Source of the DNA: Bradyrhizobium sp. BTAi1
Lineage (GTDB): Bacteria > Pseudomonadota > Alphaproteobacteria > Rhizobiales > Xanthobacteraceae
Direction: 5' to 3'
Assembly: GCF_000015165.1 (NCBI RefSeq)
Contig: NC_009485.1
Location: forward strand, 3,202,001 to 3,266,000
Length of the DNA: 64,000 nucleotides
The notes beneath the pieces are model-generated. The model was not told the origin of the DNA, searched no databases, and worked only from the letters and a program-made list of their open reading frames with translations. The stretch's first letter is position 1. Each line of letters begins with the position of its first letter. Position numbers and translations under genes: made by a program. Shown piece after piece: positions 47,083 to 56,153 of this stretch.

Positions 47083-47149
47083 ATCAGTCGGGAGGTTACT
47101 TAAGCCGAACTAATGCGGCACTGCGGGCCGCAGTTGCCGAATCGGGCCA

Positions 47150-47287
47150 TCACAGGCCGAAATAGGGCAGGTCGCCGTTGCGGTTGGCGGCGCGGGCGCT
47201 CGTCATCAGCACGCGGTCGAGGGCGGCGAGCAGGCGGCCGAACAGGGAGACGGGCTGGACGAGGGGAAGGGCGACGGTCTTGGCCAT
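47150..47287 (-). CDS. 45-residue protein of unknown function in the oxalate region
   Basis: Too short for usual ORF lists. Translation: MAKTVALPLVQPVSLFGRLL, then a segment ending GDLPYFGL. GGAG lies 7 bases before the ATG and a strong terminator follows, which supports a real expressed unit. An amphipathic helix is likely in the middle. A CTGGTATAC-type half-site lies about 50 bp upstream. No function recognised. Confidence 0.65.
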   Translation of the reverse strand: MAKTVALPLVQPVSLFGRLLAALDRVLMTSARAANRNGDLPYFGL

Positions 47288-47335
47288 GGACTTTCTCCAT
47301 CAGTGAGGCGGTAGGACGTTCTGACTGAGGAGAAT

Positions 47336-47358
47336 TTACGTATACCAGATGCCAGATA
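47336..47358. promoter_or_regulatory. Possible degenerate CTGGTATAC-type operator ahead of the 45-aa ORF
   Basis: On the minus strand it reads tgtatctggcatctggtata plus cg: two overlapping tctgg half-sites and the TGGTATAC core seen in the three operators to the left, but without full symmetry. Confidence 0.35.
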
Positions 47359-47569
47359 CAACGCGTCTTATTGCATGGCGGTATGAGAATTTTGCGCTGC
47401 AGCAGCAATGTTACAATTTGAAAATCCAATCGAAAGTGTTCCTCTCATACCGAAAGAGCCGCCCAATGCGCGGATCCCGGCGTGAAAACGGTAACAAGAT
47501 ACTTCAGTAGATTGTCCTGCGCCTGATCGCGCGGTCGAGCCCTGGCGCGGCAGCGGCGCTCGGTCCCCG

Positions 47570-47956
47570 CTAATGCTTCGGGCGCTCAGTTTGCAGGCGT
47601 AGCTGCTCAAGCTGGTGCTCCAACAAGGCTTCCACGGCGGCCCGCCCGGCAAGGTCCTGATCAATCAGGCTGAGATGGAGCTCAGCGCGCTGCGCAACAC
47701 GCTCCCAGATCTTAGTGACGCGATCGAAGGGGGGATCGATCCGTCTAAGCATCAGCTCCGATTGGCAATCATCGATGTCTTGCGATGTGAACTCGCTGGA
47801 GCCGTCGGCCCAATGGTTCATCGTCAGGACCCAGTAGTCGACCAGGTCGGTGTCGGGCAAAAGCTGGAACCGCCTGCCGCGCGTCGTGTAGTTTTGGACC
47901 TTTTCGAGGCGTTCGTGCTTCAACAGAGCTTCCAGCTCGTCTCGCCGGTCAGTCAC
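47570..47956 (-). CDS. Hypothetical protein (128 aa)
   Basis: Starts at GTG 47956 (MTDRRDELEALLKHERLEKV). Soluble, charged, mostly helical, with one aromatic segment (LVDYWVLTMNHWADGSSEF). No recognised domain. It stands alone and its base composition is lower in GC than the neighbouring core genes, which suggests an accessory origin. Confidence 0.6.
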   Translation of the reverse strand: MTDRRDELEALLKHERLEKVQNYTTRGRRFQLLPDTDLVDYWVLTMNHWADGSSEFTSQDIDDCQSELMLRRIDPPFDRVTKIWERVAQRAELHLSLIDQDLAGRAAVEALLEHQLEQLRLQTERPKH

Positions 47957-48244
47957 TATATGAATTCCTTAAAGCATAAAGCCGGTATGAATATGCAGAC
48001 TGCCTACCTCGCTACCTTATCTGCGACAAAATGTCCACCCTAGATTGTGCTGTTTTGCCGCGCTCTCAGTCTTGCTCAGGGACATCATCAATCCCGGGAG
48101 AGCTATGCGAGCCAGTTCGCCTGACCGCAGCGAGCCGCCAACCCTGCATGGCCTTGTTCTGCATGAAACTTGCTGCGCCGGCGGCGACGGGACTAGCCTG
48201 AGGGCGAGAGCGGCGAAAGCCGCGGGCGGTCCGAGGAGATTCCC

Positions 48245-49198
48245 ATGGCCATGCGGCGCAGTTGGCGCGCGGGCGCGCAGGACGCCGATCCGGCGGGCGC
48301 CTGGGCGGAGGGGCTCGCCAACGCGTTTGTGAGGCTCGATTTCGAAGGGCCGCGCGGGGCGCCTTTTGCCGGTGTGATCGATCAGGCGGATCTGGGCGAC
48401 CTCAAGCTGTCGCGCGTTCGGGCGAGCGCCCATGGTGTCTGGCGGCGCGCCGAGCACGCGCGCAGCGCCCGAGCCGATCTGGTGTTTGTCAACCTGCAGG
48501 TGGCAGGCGTCGGCGTGACGGCCCAGGGCGGGCGCGAACGCAGGACCGCGCCGTTCGATCTGGCCGTCGCCGACACGCTCGCGCCGTTCGCGATCGCCCA
48601 TCGCGAACCCTTCGAATTGATCTGCGCCGGTCTGCCGCGCGCGCTGGCACCGCCCGAACTGATGGCGCGCGGAGGCGTCGCCCTGTCGCGCACCCCGGCC
48701 GCGCGCGAGATCGCCAGATTGCTGCTGGGCTGCGCCGGCCTGGCGCTGAATCCGGCGAGCACGCCCACGGCTGCCGCGGCCGCCGCGCGTTGCTTTCTGG
48801 ATTTACTCGCGTCCGCCGCCGACAGCCTCGATGAGGCCCCCGTGCGCGGACTGACGGCCGCGCATGTTCGCGACTATATCGGCCAGAACTTCCGCGATGC
48901 CACGCTGAGCGCCGCGCGCGCGGCGCGCGCCTTCGGCGTGTCGGAGCGCCACATTCAAAAACTCCTCGCGGGCGGCGGGGCGTCGTTCGGCGAGACGCTG
49001 GCCGGACTGCGTCTGGAGGCGGCGGCGCAGGCGCTTGCCGCCGGCGGCGGCTCGGTTGCGCAGATCGCCTATGAGTGTGGCTTCAGCGACCTCTCGACGT
49101 TCCACCGCGCCTTCAAGGCGCGGTTCGGCGAGACGCCGGCGGCGTATCGCGCCGCGCGGGTTCGCCTGCCGCCACTGGCCGTTCGCTCCACGCCATAG
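48245..49198 (+). CDS. AraC-family transcriptional regulator
   Basis: 317 residues. An N-terminal AraC-binding-like region (about 25-190), then a two-part helix-turn-helix domain (about 210-305): AARAFGVSERHIQKLLAGGG and IAYECGFSDLSTFHRAFKARFGETPA. It lies 52 bp upstream of an acyl-CoA dehydrogenase gene in the same direction, likely its target. The stop-proximal tail is Arg/Pro-rich. Confidence 0.9.
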   Translation: MAMRRSWRAGAQDADPAGAWAEGLANAFVRLDFEGPRGAPFAGVIDQADLGDLKLSRVRASAHGVWRRAEHARSARADLVFVNLQVAGVGVTAQGGRERRTAPFDLAVADTLAPFAIAHREPFELICAGLPRALAPPELMARGGVALSRTPAAREIARLLLGCAGLALNPASTPTAAAAAARCFLDLLASAADSLDEAPVRGLTAAHVRDYIGQNFRDATLSAARAARAFGVSERHIQKLLAGGGASFGETLAGLRLEAAAQALAAGGGSVAQIAYECGFSDLSTFHRAFKARFGETPAAYRAARVRLPPLAVRSTP

Positions 49199-49250
49199 CC
49201 GCCGCGCGCCGGGGCGCTAGCTTGAGCCATTCCCGCTCAAGGAGGCGCCC

Positions 49251-50474
49251 ATGGACTTCTCGCTTTCGCCCGCCCAGGCCGACCTGCGCGCCAAGGCGCG
49301 CGCTTTCGCAAAATCGCGGCTGTCGGAGGTGCCGGCGCTGCTGGCGAAGGAGTCGACGCCCGAGACGCGGTTTCGGGCCACCAGGCCGGTCTATGAGGAC
49401 CTCGTGCGCGAGGGATTTCTGGCCCGGCTCGTGCCGGTGCCGTTCGGCGGCGGCGGAACGGGCGTCGTCGACATGGCCGTGGTGGCGGAGGAGTTTCACG
49501 CCGTCGATGTCAACGTCACGCTGACGATGCTCGCCAATCTTTTGGGGCTCACGCCCATCTTCATGGCCGGCACGCCCGAGCAGCACAGGCGTTGGATTGC
49601 GCCGTTCACATCGCAGAAGGGCGCGCCGCTCGCCGCGCTGTGCAACAGCGAACCCGGCGGCAGCGCCAATTTCGACGCGCCTGAGGGCACGCGCACGACA
49701 GCGGAGCTCGCCGACGGAGAATGGACCATCAATGGCCGCAAGCAATGGGTGTCGGCGGCGACGGGATGGGACGGGCGCGGCGCCGATGTCCTCACGGTGG
49801 TCGCGCGAACCCGGACGCCGGACGGCGGCACAGGCCTGACGCTGATCGGCGTCGAGGGGCCGACCAGCGGCATCGTGCTGGAGCGGGCCCACGATTCTCT
49901 CGGCTTCAAGGGGCACCTGACCCCGCGTTTCCGATTCGAGAATGTGAAGGCGCCGGAATCCGCGACCATCGGCGCCATCGGCGGGGCGCGCGATTTGGTG
50001 GCGGGCAGCTTCATCGCCACGGCGGCGCTGGTCGGTGTGTTCGCGACGGCGGTCATGCGCGCCGCGTTCGCCTTCGCGTATGGATTCGCCGCGACCGAGA
50101 CGCGCGGCGGCGCGCATCCGATCCTTGGCCACCAGGCGGTGGCTTTCGCGCTCGCCGACGCCAAAGGCAAATTGGAGGCCGCGCGCGCGCTGAGTTGGCG
50201 GGCGTGCTGGGCGGCCGACGCCAACCTGCCCGGCGCAGCCGAACTCGCATTGCATTCCAAGGTGTTCTGCTCGGAGATGGCCGTCGGTGTCATCGTCGAT
50301 CTGATGCGGGTGGTCGGCATCGATTCCTACGATCACGAATTGCCGCTGGCCGGCTGGTTGCAGGACGCGATGGCGTTCCCGCTGTTCGACGGGGGCAACA
50401 ATGGCGTGCGCCGGCGCCAATTGCAGGCCATCCTGTCCGCGCCGGACTATGACCCGCTGTCGACCGTCGGATGA
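49251..50474 (+). CDS. Acyl-CoA dehydrogenase family protein
   Basis: 407 residues with the three family domains: helical N-terminus (MDFSLSPAQADLRAKARAFA), a central beta-domain with AALCNSEPGGSANFD and INGRKQWVSAATGWDGRGAD (flavin and substrate contacts) and a helical C-terminus with GIDSYDHELPLAGWLQDAMA and FDGGNNGVRRRQLQ. It matches the Acd/SfnB/DszC-like side of the family, so it may be a flavin monooxygenase-type enzyme rather than a fatty-acid beta-oxidation dehydrogenase. GGAGG lies 11 bp before the ATG. Confidence 0.88.
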   Translation: MDFSLSPAQADLRAKARAFAKSRLSEVPALLAKESTPETRFRATRPVYEDLVREGFLARLVPVPFGGGGTGVVDMAVVAEEFHAVDVNVTLTMLANLLGLTPIFMAGTPEQHRRWIAPFTSQKGAPLAALCNSEPGGSANFDAPEGTRTTAELADGEWTINGRKQWVSAATGWDGRGADVLTVVARTRTPDGGTGLTLIGVEGPTSGIVLERAHDSLGFKGHLTPRFRFENVKAPESATIGAIGGARDLVAGSFIATAALVGVFATAVMRAAFAFAYGFAATETRGGAHPILGHQAVAFALADAKGKLEAARALSWRACWAADANLPGAAELALHSKVFCSEMAVGVIVDLMRVVGIDSYDHELPLAGWLQDAMAFPLFDGGNNGVRRRQLQAILSAPDYDPLSTVG

Positions 50475-50731
50475 TGGCGAACAAGGAATGGCGGCCCCGC
50501 GTGGCCGAGCTTGTGAGGCGGCGGGGAGGGGGGCGCGCCGATCGTTTCCGGCGAGAGCGGTGATCCGTGATCTCTCGCAAGGAAGACGTCACGGGCCACG
50601 CACACGCACACGCACCGACATGACATCTGGCAGATTGGAAAGCTGGAAAATGTTTTGACGCGATACCACGCTGTCAAAGCGCTGGATGAGTATTATGCTG
50701 CGATCGGGTCGAGCTCGCAGCGTGGGATCCA

Positions 50732-52123
50732 ATGCGCATTCGCCAGATTGTTTTCGCCGTCGTGCTGCTCGGCGCTTTGGTCCGGTTCGGGCCTGCCACA
50801 GCTGAAGATGGCTTCCCAGCAGCGGAGTGGGAGCGCGCCACCCCTGCACAAGTGGGCTGGTCAGAGACCGAATTGGCTCAAGCGCGATCCTTTTCGGATC
50901 AGATTCGCTCGAGCGCGGTTGTGATCGTTCAGCACGGAAAGGTCGTGGCCGACTGGGGCAATACGACAAAGCCGACGGCGCTCGAGTCAATCCGCAAGAG
51001 CCTGCTCAGCGCCCTGATCGGCATCGCAATGTCGGATCACCTGATCAGCCTCGGCAGCACGCTTGGCCAGCTCGGCATCGACGATCATCCGCCTGGCCTG
51101 ACCGGGATCGAGAAGGGCGCGACGGTGCGCGAACTCCTGCAAGCGCGTTCCGGGGTCTACCACGCGGCGCTCTACGAGACGCCGGACATGGCCAGGATGA
51201 GACCGCCGCGCGGCAGCCACCCGCCCGGCACCTTCTGGTATTACAACAATTGGGACTTCAACGCGCTCGGCACGATCTACGAGCACGCAACCGGCACCGG
51301 CATCTTCGAGGCGCTCGACCGGAAGATTGCAAAGCCGATCGGCATGCAGGACTACCGGCCACAGGATGGCAGCTACGTCCGCGGCGAAGCGTCGATCCAT
51401 CCCGCCTATGCGATCCGCATGAGCGCACGGGACTTGGCGCGTTTTGCGCTTCTGTATCTGCACAAGGGCCATTGGGCCGGACACCAGATCGTGCCACGGG
51501 AGTGGGTGGATGAGAGCACGCGTGCCTATTCGAGAGCGCCGTCCGGGCTGGGCTATGGCTATCTCTGGTGGAACGGGTTTCTGGGCGGTGCCGTTGCGCC
51601 GACGGTGACCTTGCCCGAGGGCAGCTTTTGGGCCGAAGGTGCCGGCGGCCAATACGCCTTGGTTGTGCCCGCACTCGACCTCATCGTGGTGCACCGCGTC
51701 GACCGCGACACGCCCTCCACCGAACCTTCCATGCGCAGCATGGCCAGGTTCTTCTGGCTGATCCTGAAGGCCGCGGGCCATGATCCCGGCCCCGACGCCT
51801 CGCTCACCGCAGCGACCGGCGAACGACCGACAGGTGAGACCCTGGCCGCGACATTCAAGGGCAAGACGCTCAGCTTCGGTGCCAAGCTCAGGAATGGTCC
51901 GTTCACAATGCGTTTCGAGCCCGATGGCCGGATGACCTATCCGCACTGGGACGAGTCCCTTGGACCTGCAACCGGGACATGGACGGTCGCGGAGAACAAG
52001 CTTTGTATCTTGATCTCGGAGGCCAGACGTCGCTGCTACATTCCAGTGTTGAACGGTGAACGGATCGAGTTGTTCGACCAGCTTGGCGTCATGCAAATCG
52101 CCGCGGTGGCGCTGCCGCAGTGA
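50732..52123 (+). CDS. Secreted beta-lactamase-fold serine hydrolase (class C-like)
   Basis: 463 residues with a signal peptide (IVFAVVLLGALVRFGPATA). The catalytic SxxK is in ESIRKSLLSALIG (Ser with Lys three residues on) and the Tyr-Asn motif in FWYYNNWDFNALG. This fold covers esterases, DD-peptidases and class C beta-lactamases; the separate C-terminal beta domain (about 370-463) is common in EstB/PBP4*-like hydrolases. Substrate unknown. Monocistronic. Confidence 0.85.
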   Translation: MRIRQIVFAVVLLGALVRFGPATAEDGFPAAEWERATPAQVGWSETELAQARSFSDQIRSSAVVIVQHGKVVADWGNTTKPTALESIRKSLLSALIGIAMSDHLISLGSTLGQLGIDDHPPGLTGIEKGATVRELLQARSGVYHAALYETPDMARMRPPRGSHPPGTFWYYNNWDFNALGTIYEHATGTGIFEALDRKIAKPIGMQDYRPQDGSYVRGEASIHPAYAIRMSARDLARFALLYLHKGHWAGHQIVPREWVDESTRAYSRAPSGLGYGYLWWNGFLGGAVAPTVTLPEGSFWAEGAGGQYALVVPALDLIVVHRVDRDTPSTEPSMRSMARFFWLILKAAGHDPGPDASLTAATGERPTGETLAATFKGKTLSFGAKLRNGPFTMRFEPDGRMTYPHWDESLGPATGTWTVAENKLCILISEARRRCYIPVLNGERIELFDQLGVMQIAAVALPQ

Positions 52124-52156
52124 TCTGCAGGCAGCAATCGGCTCGCGACGTTTGAG

Positions 52157-52936
52157 ATGGCGCAGCGAGCAGAAGAAGCTTCGCTGGTGGTGGCGCATGA
52201 GACACGCTATTATCGCGTCGTTATGACACGGCCCGTTTGCAGCATCCGCTCCAAACTTGTGATCGTCGAAGGGATCATGGGATCCGGCAAGTCGACGAGC
52301 GTACGGCGAATCGCAAATCGATTGAATGGATCCGGCATCGCCGCCCTCGGCATCACCGAGGGCGTCAGCCCACATCCAATCCGCTTCGATTGGAACGAGC
52401 CGTGGGCGGACATGCCGGCAACGCAACTGGCAAAATCGGCCGCCGCATGCTGGCGAACCTACGTCAATACGGCCTCGATGTCAGAGCGCATCACCGTTGT
52501 CGATGGGCAACTTTTCCATGGCAATCTGACGTCATTGTTCCTGCTTGATGCCGACACGGCCCTGATTCGTGGCTACATTCGTGAGGTTGTGGCTGCCATC
52601 AAGCCCTTATGTCCCTTGCTGATCTACTTTAATCAGGATGACGTTGACCGGGCGATCAGAACGGTCGCTGCCGAGCGTGGCGATGCATGGGTGACATATC
52701 AGGTCGACTGGAAACTGGGATCGCCCTATGCCGTCAGGCACGGCCTGATTGGCCTTGACGGGCTCATCGAGTTGTACCGTCATTATCGCAAGCTCACCGA
52801 CCGGCTCTACGCAGAGCTGGATATCCCGAAGATCAGCATCGAGAACTCGGGAAGGGAATGGTCGAAATACGAAGCGACCATCGATACCATTCTGATGCAC
52901 CCACACGGGACTGCCGAGATGGCGAATTTGGACTGA
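52157..52936 (+). CDS. P-loop kinase-like protein
   Basis: 259 residues (or 237 from the alternative ATG 52223, MTRPVCSIRSK, which better fits the start of the fold). The Walker A motif GIMGSGKSTSVRRIANRL lies at about residue 39. A Walker B-like segment (SERITVVDGQLFHGN) and a later basic region suggest a nucleoside/thymidylate-kinase-like fold. No adjacent gene indicates the substrate. Base composition is lower in GC than core genes, suggesting an accessory gene. Confidence 0.65.
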   Translation: MAQRAEEASLVVAHETRYYRVVMTRPVCSIRSKLVIVEGIMGSGKSTSVRRIANRLNGSGIAALGITEGVSPHPIRFDWNEPWADMPATQLAKSAAACWRTYVNTASMSERITVVDGQLFHGNLTSLFLLDADTALIRGYIREVVAAIKPLCPLLIYFNQDDVDRAIRTVAAERGDAWVTYQVDWKLGSPYAVRHGLIGLDGLIELYRHYRKLTDRLYAELDIPKISIENSGREWSKYEATIDTILMHPHGTAEMANLD

Positions 52937-53155
52937 TCACTGGGTTCGTTGCCGCAGGGGCATTCAGACCATCTTCGGCAAGACGGTCCAGATTTTGCCC
53001 AGGTCCTATGTCCAGCGTGCGGTGCGATGTAACAATCGACGCCAGTCTCGGGAACCGTGCAGGACGGGTGGCGGTTGATCTGCAGCGATGCGGGATTGCG
53101 CTCTCCTCTCACGGCAGAGCGAATCATCGGCAGGCTTGAGGGGGAGGGAAGGGTC

Positions 53156-53635
53156 ATGCGCGCCTTGATCCTGGCATTGTCCATCCTGACGATCGTGGCG
53201 AGCGCGCCTGGTGCGAACGCGGGTCTGAGCAGTTCACCTCGTGAATCGGGCGCTCCCGCCGAGACCGCGGTCGCCACCGCGGACGCAGATCAGCAGACCG
53301 AGAACCAGATCGGACTCACCAAGGCGAAGCGCCGCGCCGTGCAACAGGGACTGACACGGCTTGGGTTCGGCACCAAGATCAATGGGACGTTCGACGACCA
53401 GACCCGCGCGGCTATCGTGCGCTGGCAGGAGGAGCGCGGCTACCCCGCGACCGGCTTCTTGAATGCCGCGCAGCACAAGGTGCTGATGGCCGCCGCGACC
53501 GAGGCTGCCAAATCCGACCGCCAAGCCCGTCGTCACGCTGGCGGGCGTGCGCGCTCTTCGCGCAATGCGGGAGGCCCCATCGGCGCGATCGGCGGGGCGA
53601 TGCACCGGGTGGTGGGCGGAATATTCGGCAGGTAG
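53156..53635 (+). CDS. Secreted peptidoglycan-binding-domain protein
   Basis: 159 residues from ATG 53156, with the GGGAGGGAAGGG Shine-Dalgarno stretch just upstream. A signal peptide (LILALSILTIVASAPGANA) precedes a peptidoglycan-binding domain 1 (about 50-115: RRAVQQGLTRLGFGTKINGT, FDDQTRAAIVRWQEERGYPA). The tail is Arg/Gly-rich. Probably a periplasmic cell-wall protein without its own catalytic domain. Confidence 0.8.
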   Translation: MRALILALSILTIVASAPGANAGLSSSPRESGAPAETAVATADADQQTENQIGLTKAKRRAVQQGLTRLGFGTKINGTFDDQTRAAIVRWQEERGYPATGFLNAAQHKVLMAAATEAAKSDRQARRHAGGRARSSRNAGGPIGAIGGAMHRVVGGIFGR

Positions 53636-53797
53636 CTCGCCCAGCCGTGAGATCGTCGGAAGACGCCAGCGCCGTCGTTCAAAGAGCAGACCATCGCAGT
53701 ACGTTATCAACAGCCGAGAGAGTGCGCTAAGATCGACGCCCGTTGTTGCCATCGGCTTGGCGACGGAGGCGGGCGGGATGGACGTTGGAGCCGGAAT

Positions 53798-54367
53798 ATG
53801 GACGCCGCGAGAAGGCGCCTCATTTGGGACCTTGTGCAAGGAGGCGTTTCGGAGAACTCTTTCATCGCGCAATTTGGTGCAGATCCACGAACGACGCCCG
53901 AGATCGTTCGCACCGAGCTTGAGGAGAGTGTCACAGACAGATCGCCCGATAACCTCAAATATGCGCTTATCCTCGCATTTCGTTTTGGTCTCTCACGGCA
54001 ATGGGCTCCGTTGCTGTGCAAGCTAATGGAAGGGGATTGGCACGACAGTCACGAAGACATAGCCCACGCCCTCCAAAACTTGCGTTTGCCGTCCACGACT
54101 GACTGCCTGTATCGGACCGCGTTGCGCAAGCATGATTATCTTGCCTACAACGACAACTACGCCTTGGCAGTGAAGTGCATCTGGGCACTGCACGATATTG
54201 GAACGCGCGAGGCGGTCGAGAAACTCCAGCTTCTGTCGCAGTCCGATTTGTCGGCGCCCATTCGCGAGAAGGCTCTCAAGCGACTATCGGCGCTTGCGGC
54301 AAGGCGTCCTGACGACCCGGAGCCTGTCTATCGCCTGGCAAGAGACGGAACGGTGCGGCCCGGCTGA
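53798..54367 (+). CDS. HEAT-repeat-like protein beside the frc pseudogene
   Basis: 189 residues starting MDAARRRLIWDLVQGGVSEN. The body (about 50-180) shows HEAT-like helix pairs: NLKYALILAFRFGLSRQWAP, DSHEDIAHALQNLRLP, YALAVKCIWALHDIGTREAV, APIREKALKRLSALAARR. Such solenoids mediate protein binding; similar small proteins occur beside toxins as immunity factors, but no toxin is next to it. Function unknown. It ends 203 bp before the frc pseudogene. Confidence 0.7.
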   Translation: MDAARRRLIWDLVQGGVSENSFIAQFGADPRTTPEIVRTELEESVTDRSPDNLKYALILAFRFGLSRQWAPLLCKLMEGDWHDSHEDIAHALQNLRLPSTTDCLYRTALRKHDYLAYNDNYALAVKCIWALHDIGTREAVEKLQLLSQSDLSAPIREKALKRLSALAARRPDDPEPVYRLARDGTVRPG

Positions 54368-54475
54368 GATCGGCTGGATCTCGGCGCGAAGAGTACGGCA
54401 ACGGACGAGACCGGATCCTGCGCAGAAGCGTAACAGGACAGGGCAAATCCTGGTCTCGGTAGGTGAAAATCAAAA

Positions 54476-54499
54476 AGCCGCCGGACGACGCCGGCGGCT
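54476..54499 (-). terminator. Rho-independent terminator downstream of the frc pseudogene
   Basis: Perfect 9-bp stem agccgccgg / ccggcggct with a 6-base loop, followed on the minus strand by TTTTTGATTTT. It is the downstream end of the left frc copy and differs from the one after the right copy. Confidence 0.85.
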
Positions 54500-54569
54500 T
54501 GGTGTCGATGGGAGGCCTATGCGGTGGCAATTGCACCGCACCTGCTGTCGTTTGGCGTCAGGCCGCCGC

Positions 54570-55606
54570 TTACTCCGCCGCTTCCTTGCGCGGTGGATCG
54601 AGCGCGCCGGAATCGTGGATCTCGGCGACCTGGTGGTCGCTGAAGCCAAGCACCTGGCGCAGGATCTCGTCGGTGTGCTCGCCGAGCAAAGGCGAGCGGG
54701 TCACCTCGGCCGGGCTGTCCGACAGCTTGATCGGGTTGCCGACCGAGAGATATTTGCCGCGGGTCGGGTGGTCGACCTCGACCAGGGTGCCGGTCTTGCG
54801 CAGCGACTCGTCCTCGGCGATCTCCTTCATCGACAGGATCGGGCCGCAGGGGATGTCGAACTCGTTGAGGATGTCCATGGCCTCGAACTTGGTCTTGGTC
54901 ATGGTCCACTGCTCGATGCGGCCGAAGATCTCGTTCAGGCGCGGCAGGCGGGCGGCCGGCTTGGCGTAGTTCGGATCGGTCTTCCAGGTGGGCTCGCCGA
55001 TCACGTCGCAGATCTTCTCCCAGACCGGGGCCTGGGTGATGAAGTAGATGTAGGCGTTCGGGTCGGTCTCCCAGCCCTTGCACTTCAGGATGCGGCCCGG
55101 CTGGCCACCGCCGGAATCGTTGCCGGCGCGCGGCACGGCGTCGCCGAACGGCACGCCCTCACCGAACTGGCTGTATTCCTTGAGCGGGCCGCGCTCCAGG
55201 CGCTGCTGGTCGCGCAGCTTGACACGGCAGAGGTTGAGCACGCCGTCCTGCATCGCAGCCGTGACGCGCTGGCCCTTGCCGGTATGGGTGCGCTGATAGA
55301 GCGCGGTGACGATGCCGAGCGCGAGGTGCAGGCCGGTGCCGGAATCGCCGATCTGCGCGCCGGTGACCAGCGGCAGGCCGTCACGGAAGCCGGTGGTCGA
55401 GGCGGCGCCGCCGGTGCACTGCGCGACGTTCTCGTAGACCTTGCAGTCCTCGTAGGGGCCAGGGCCGAACCCCTTGATCGAGGCGACGATCATCTTCGGG
55501 TTGATGGCCTGGATCTTCTCCCAGGGGAAGCCCATGCGGTCGAGCACGCCGGGGCCGAAATTCTCGACCAGCACGTCGCACTTCTTGATCAGCTCGGTCA
55601 GAACCT
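54570..55606 (-). pseudogene. Truncated formyl-CoA transferase (frc 3' fragment, 345 codons)
   Basis: A copy of the last 1037 bp of frc. The codons present read as Frc residues 81 to 425 without a break and the stop is intact, but about 80 N-terminal codons are missing and the right end breaks off at 55606 (gaacct), where sequence switches to unrelated DNA. It matches the intact gene at 61047-62083 except for 8 bases, all silent. Without the N-terminus (start codon and first CoA-binding loops) it cannot make a functional enzyme. The stop side has its own terminator, different from the one after the right copy. Confidence 0.95.
54570..55606. repeat. Left copy of the 1037-bp direct repeat flanking the defence-like cassette
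   Basis: Identical in length to 61047-62083 and in the same orientation; both end exactly at gaacct on the right and at the frc stop codon on the left. About 99.2% identical by eye (8 differences). Confidence 0.92.
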
Positions 55607-56153
55607 AGGATTGGCTTCATTGACGGCGCTTCTGGGCACGGATCGGCGATATCCGGTTTCCGCACAATGTTTTACGTTGCAACCATAGCATTTTGACTTG
55701 AACGGAACAGGAACATTGTCGCATTGTTCAAAGGAATGGTGGTTTCGAATCCATCCGATCCGCGATTGGGCGCGTTGGGAGAAACAAGGTGCGCCTCCCG
55801 TCGTTGTTGCGAATGGAAGAAAGTCTCGACGTCTCAACCGATCATTTAGGCGCGGCCGCCAAAATGGCCTGTGGAATATGCTGCTTGCTGGTGAACTGAA
55901 AACCGGGCTGGTCCGAACATGGGCCGGGATGCAAAAGATGCGAAATGGGCCCGAATGATGCGATTACCGAGGTTGTGCTGCACCCAGGATGCTCAAGCGT
56001 CTGGACGCCGGCCCCGTTCCATAAGGTCCGTCTCCAATCTGCCAACCTTGCGTCGCGAGCCATGATCGGCCACCATTCGTTAAGAAGGCGCTCTTGTCGG
56101 GTATCGGTGCAGCTTTCTGGGCGATTGGGGCGCGCCTATGAAGGGACAGTAAC
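55607..56153. other. Left end of the inserted segment, gene-free (547 bp)
   Basis: Begins right after the frc breakpoint. Lower in GC than the flanks. It should hold the promoter of the ATPase gene; open frames in it have no protein character. No transposase, integrase or inverted-repeat end was recognised. Confidence 0.5.

Noticed and set aside
55741..55770. ggtttcgaatcc as a tRNA T-loop
   Set aside because: No matching acceptor, D or anticodon arms around it.
55598..56063. Small open frames at the left end of the inserted segment as possible insertion-sequence remnants
   Set aside because: No transposase motif, inverted repeats or target duplication could be found.
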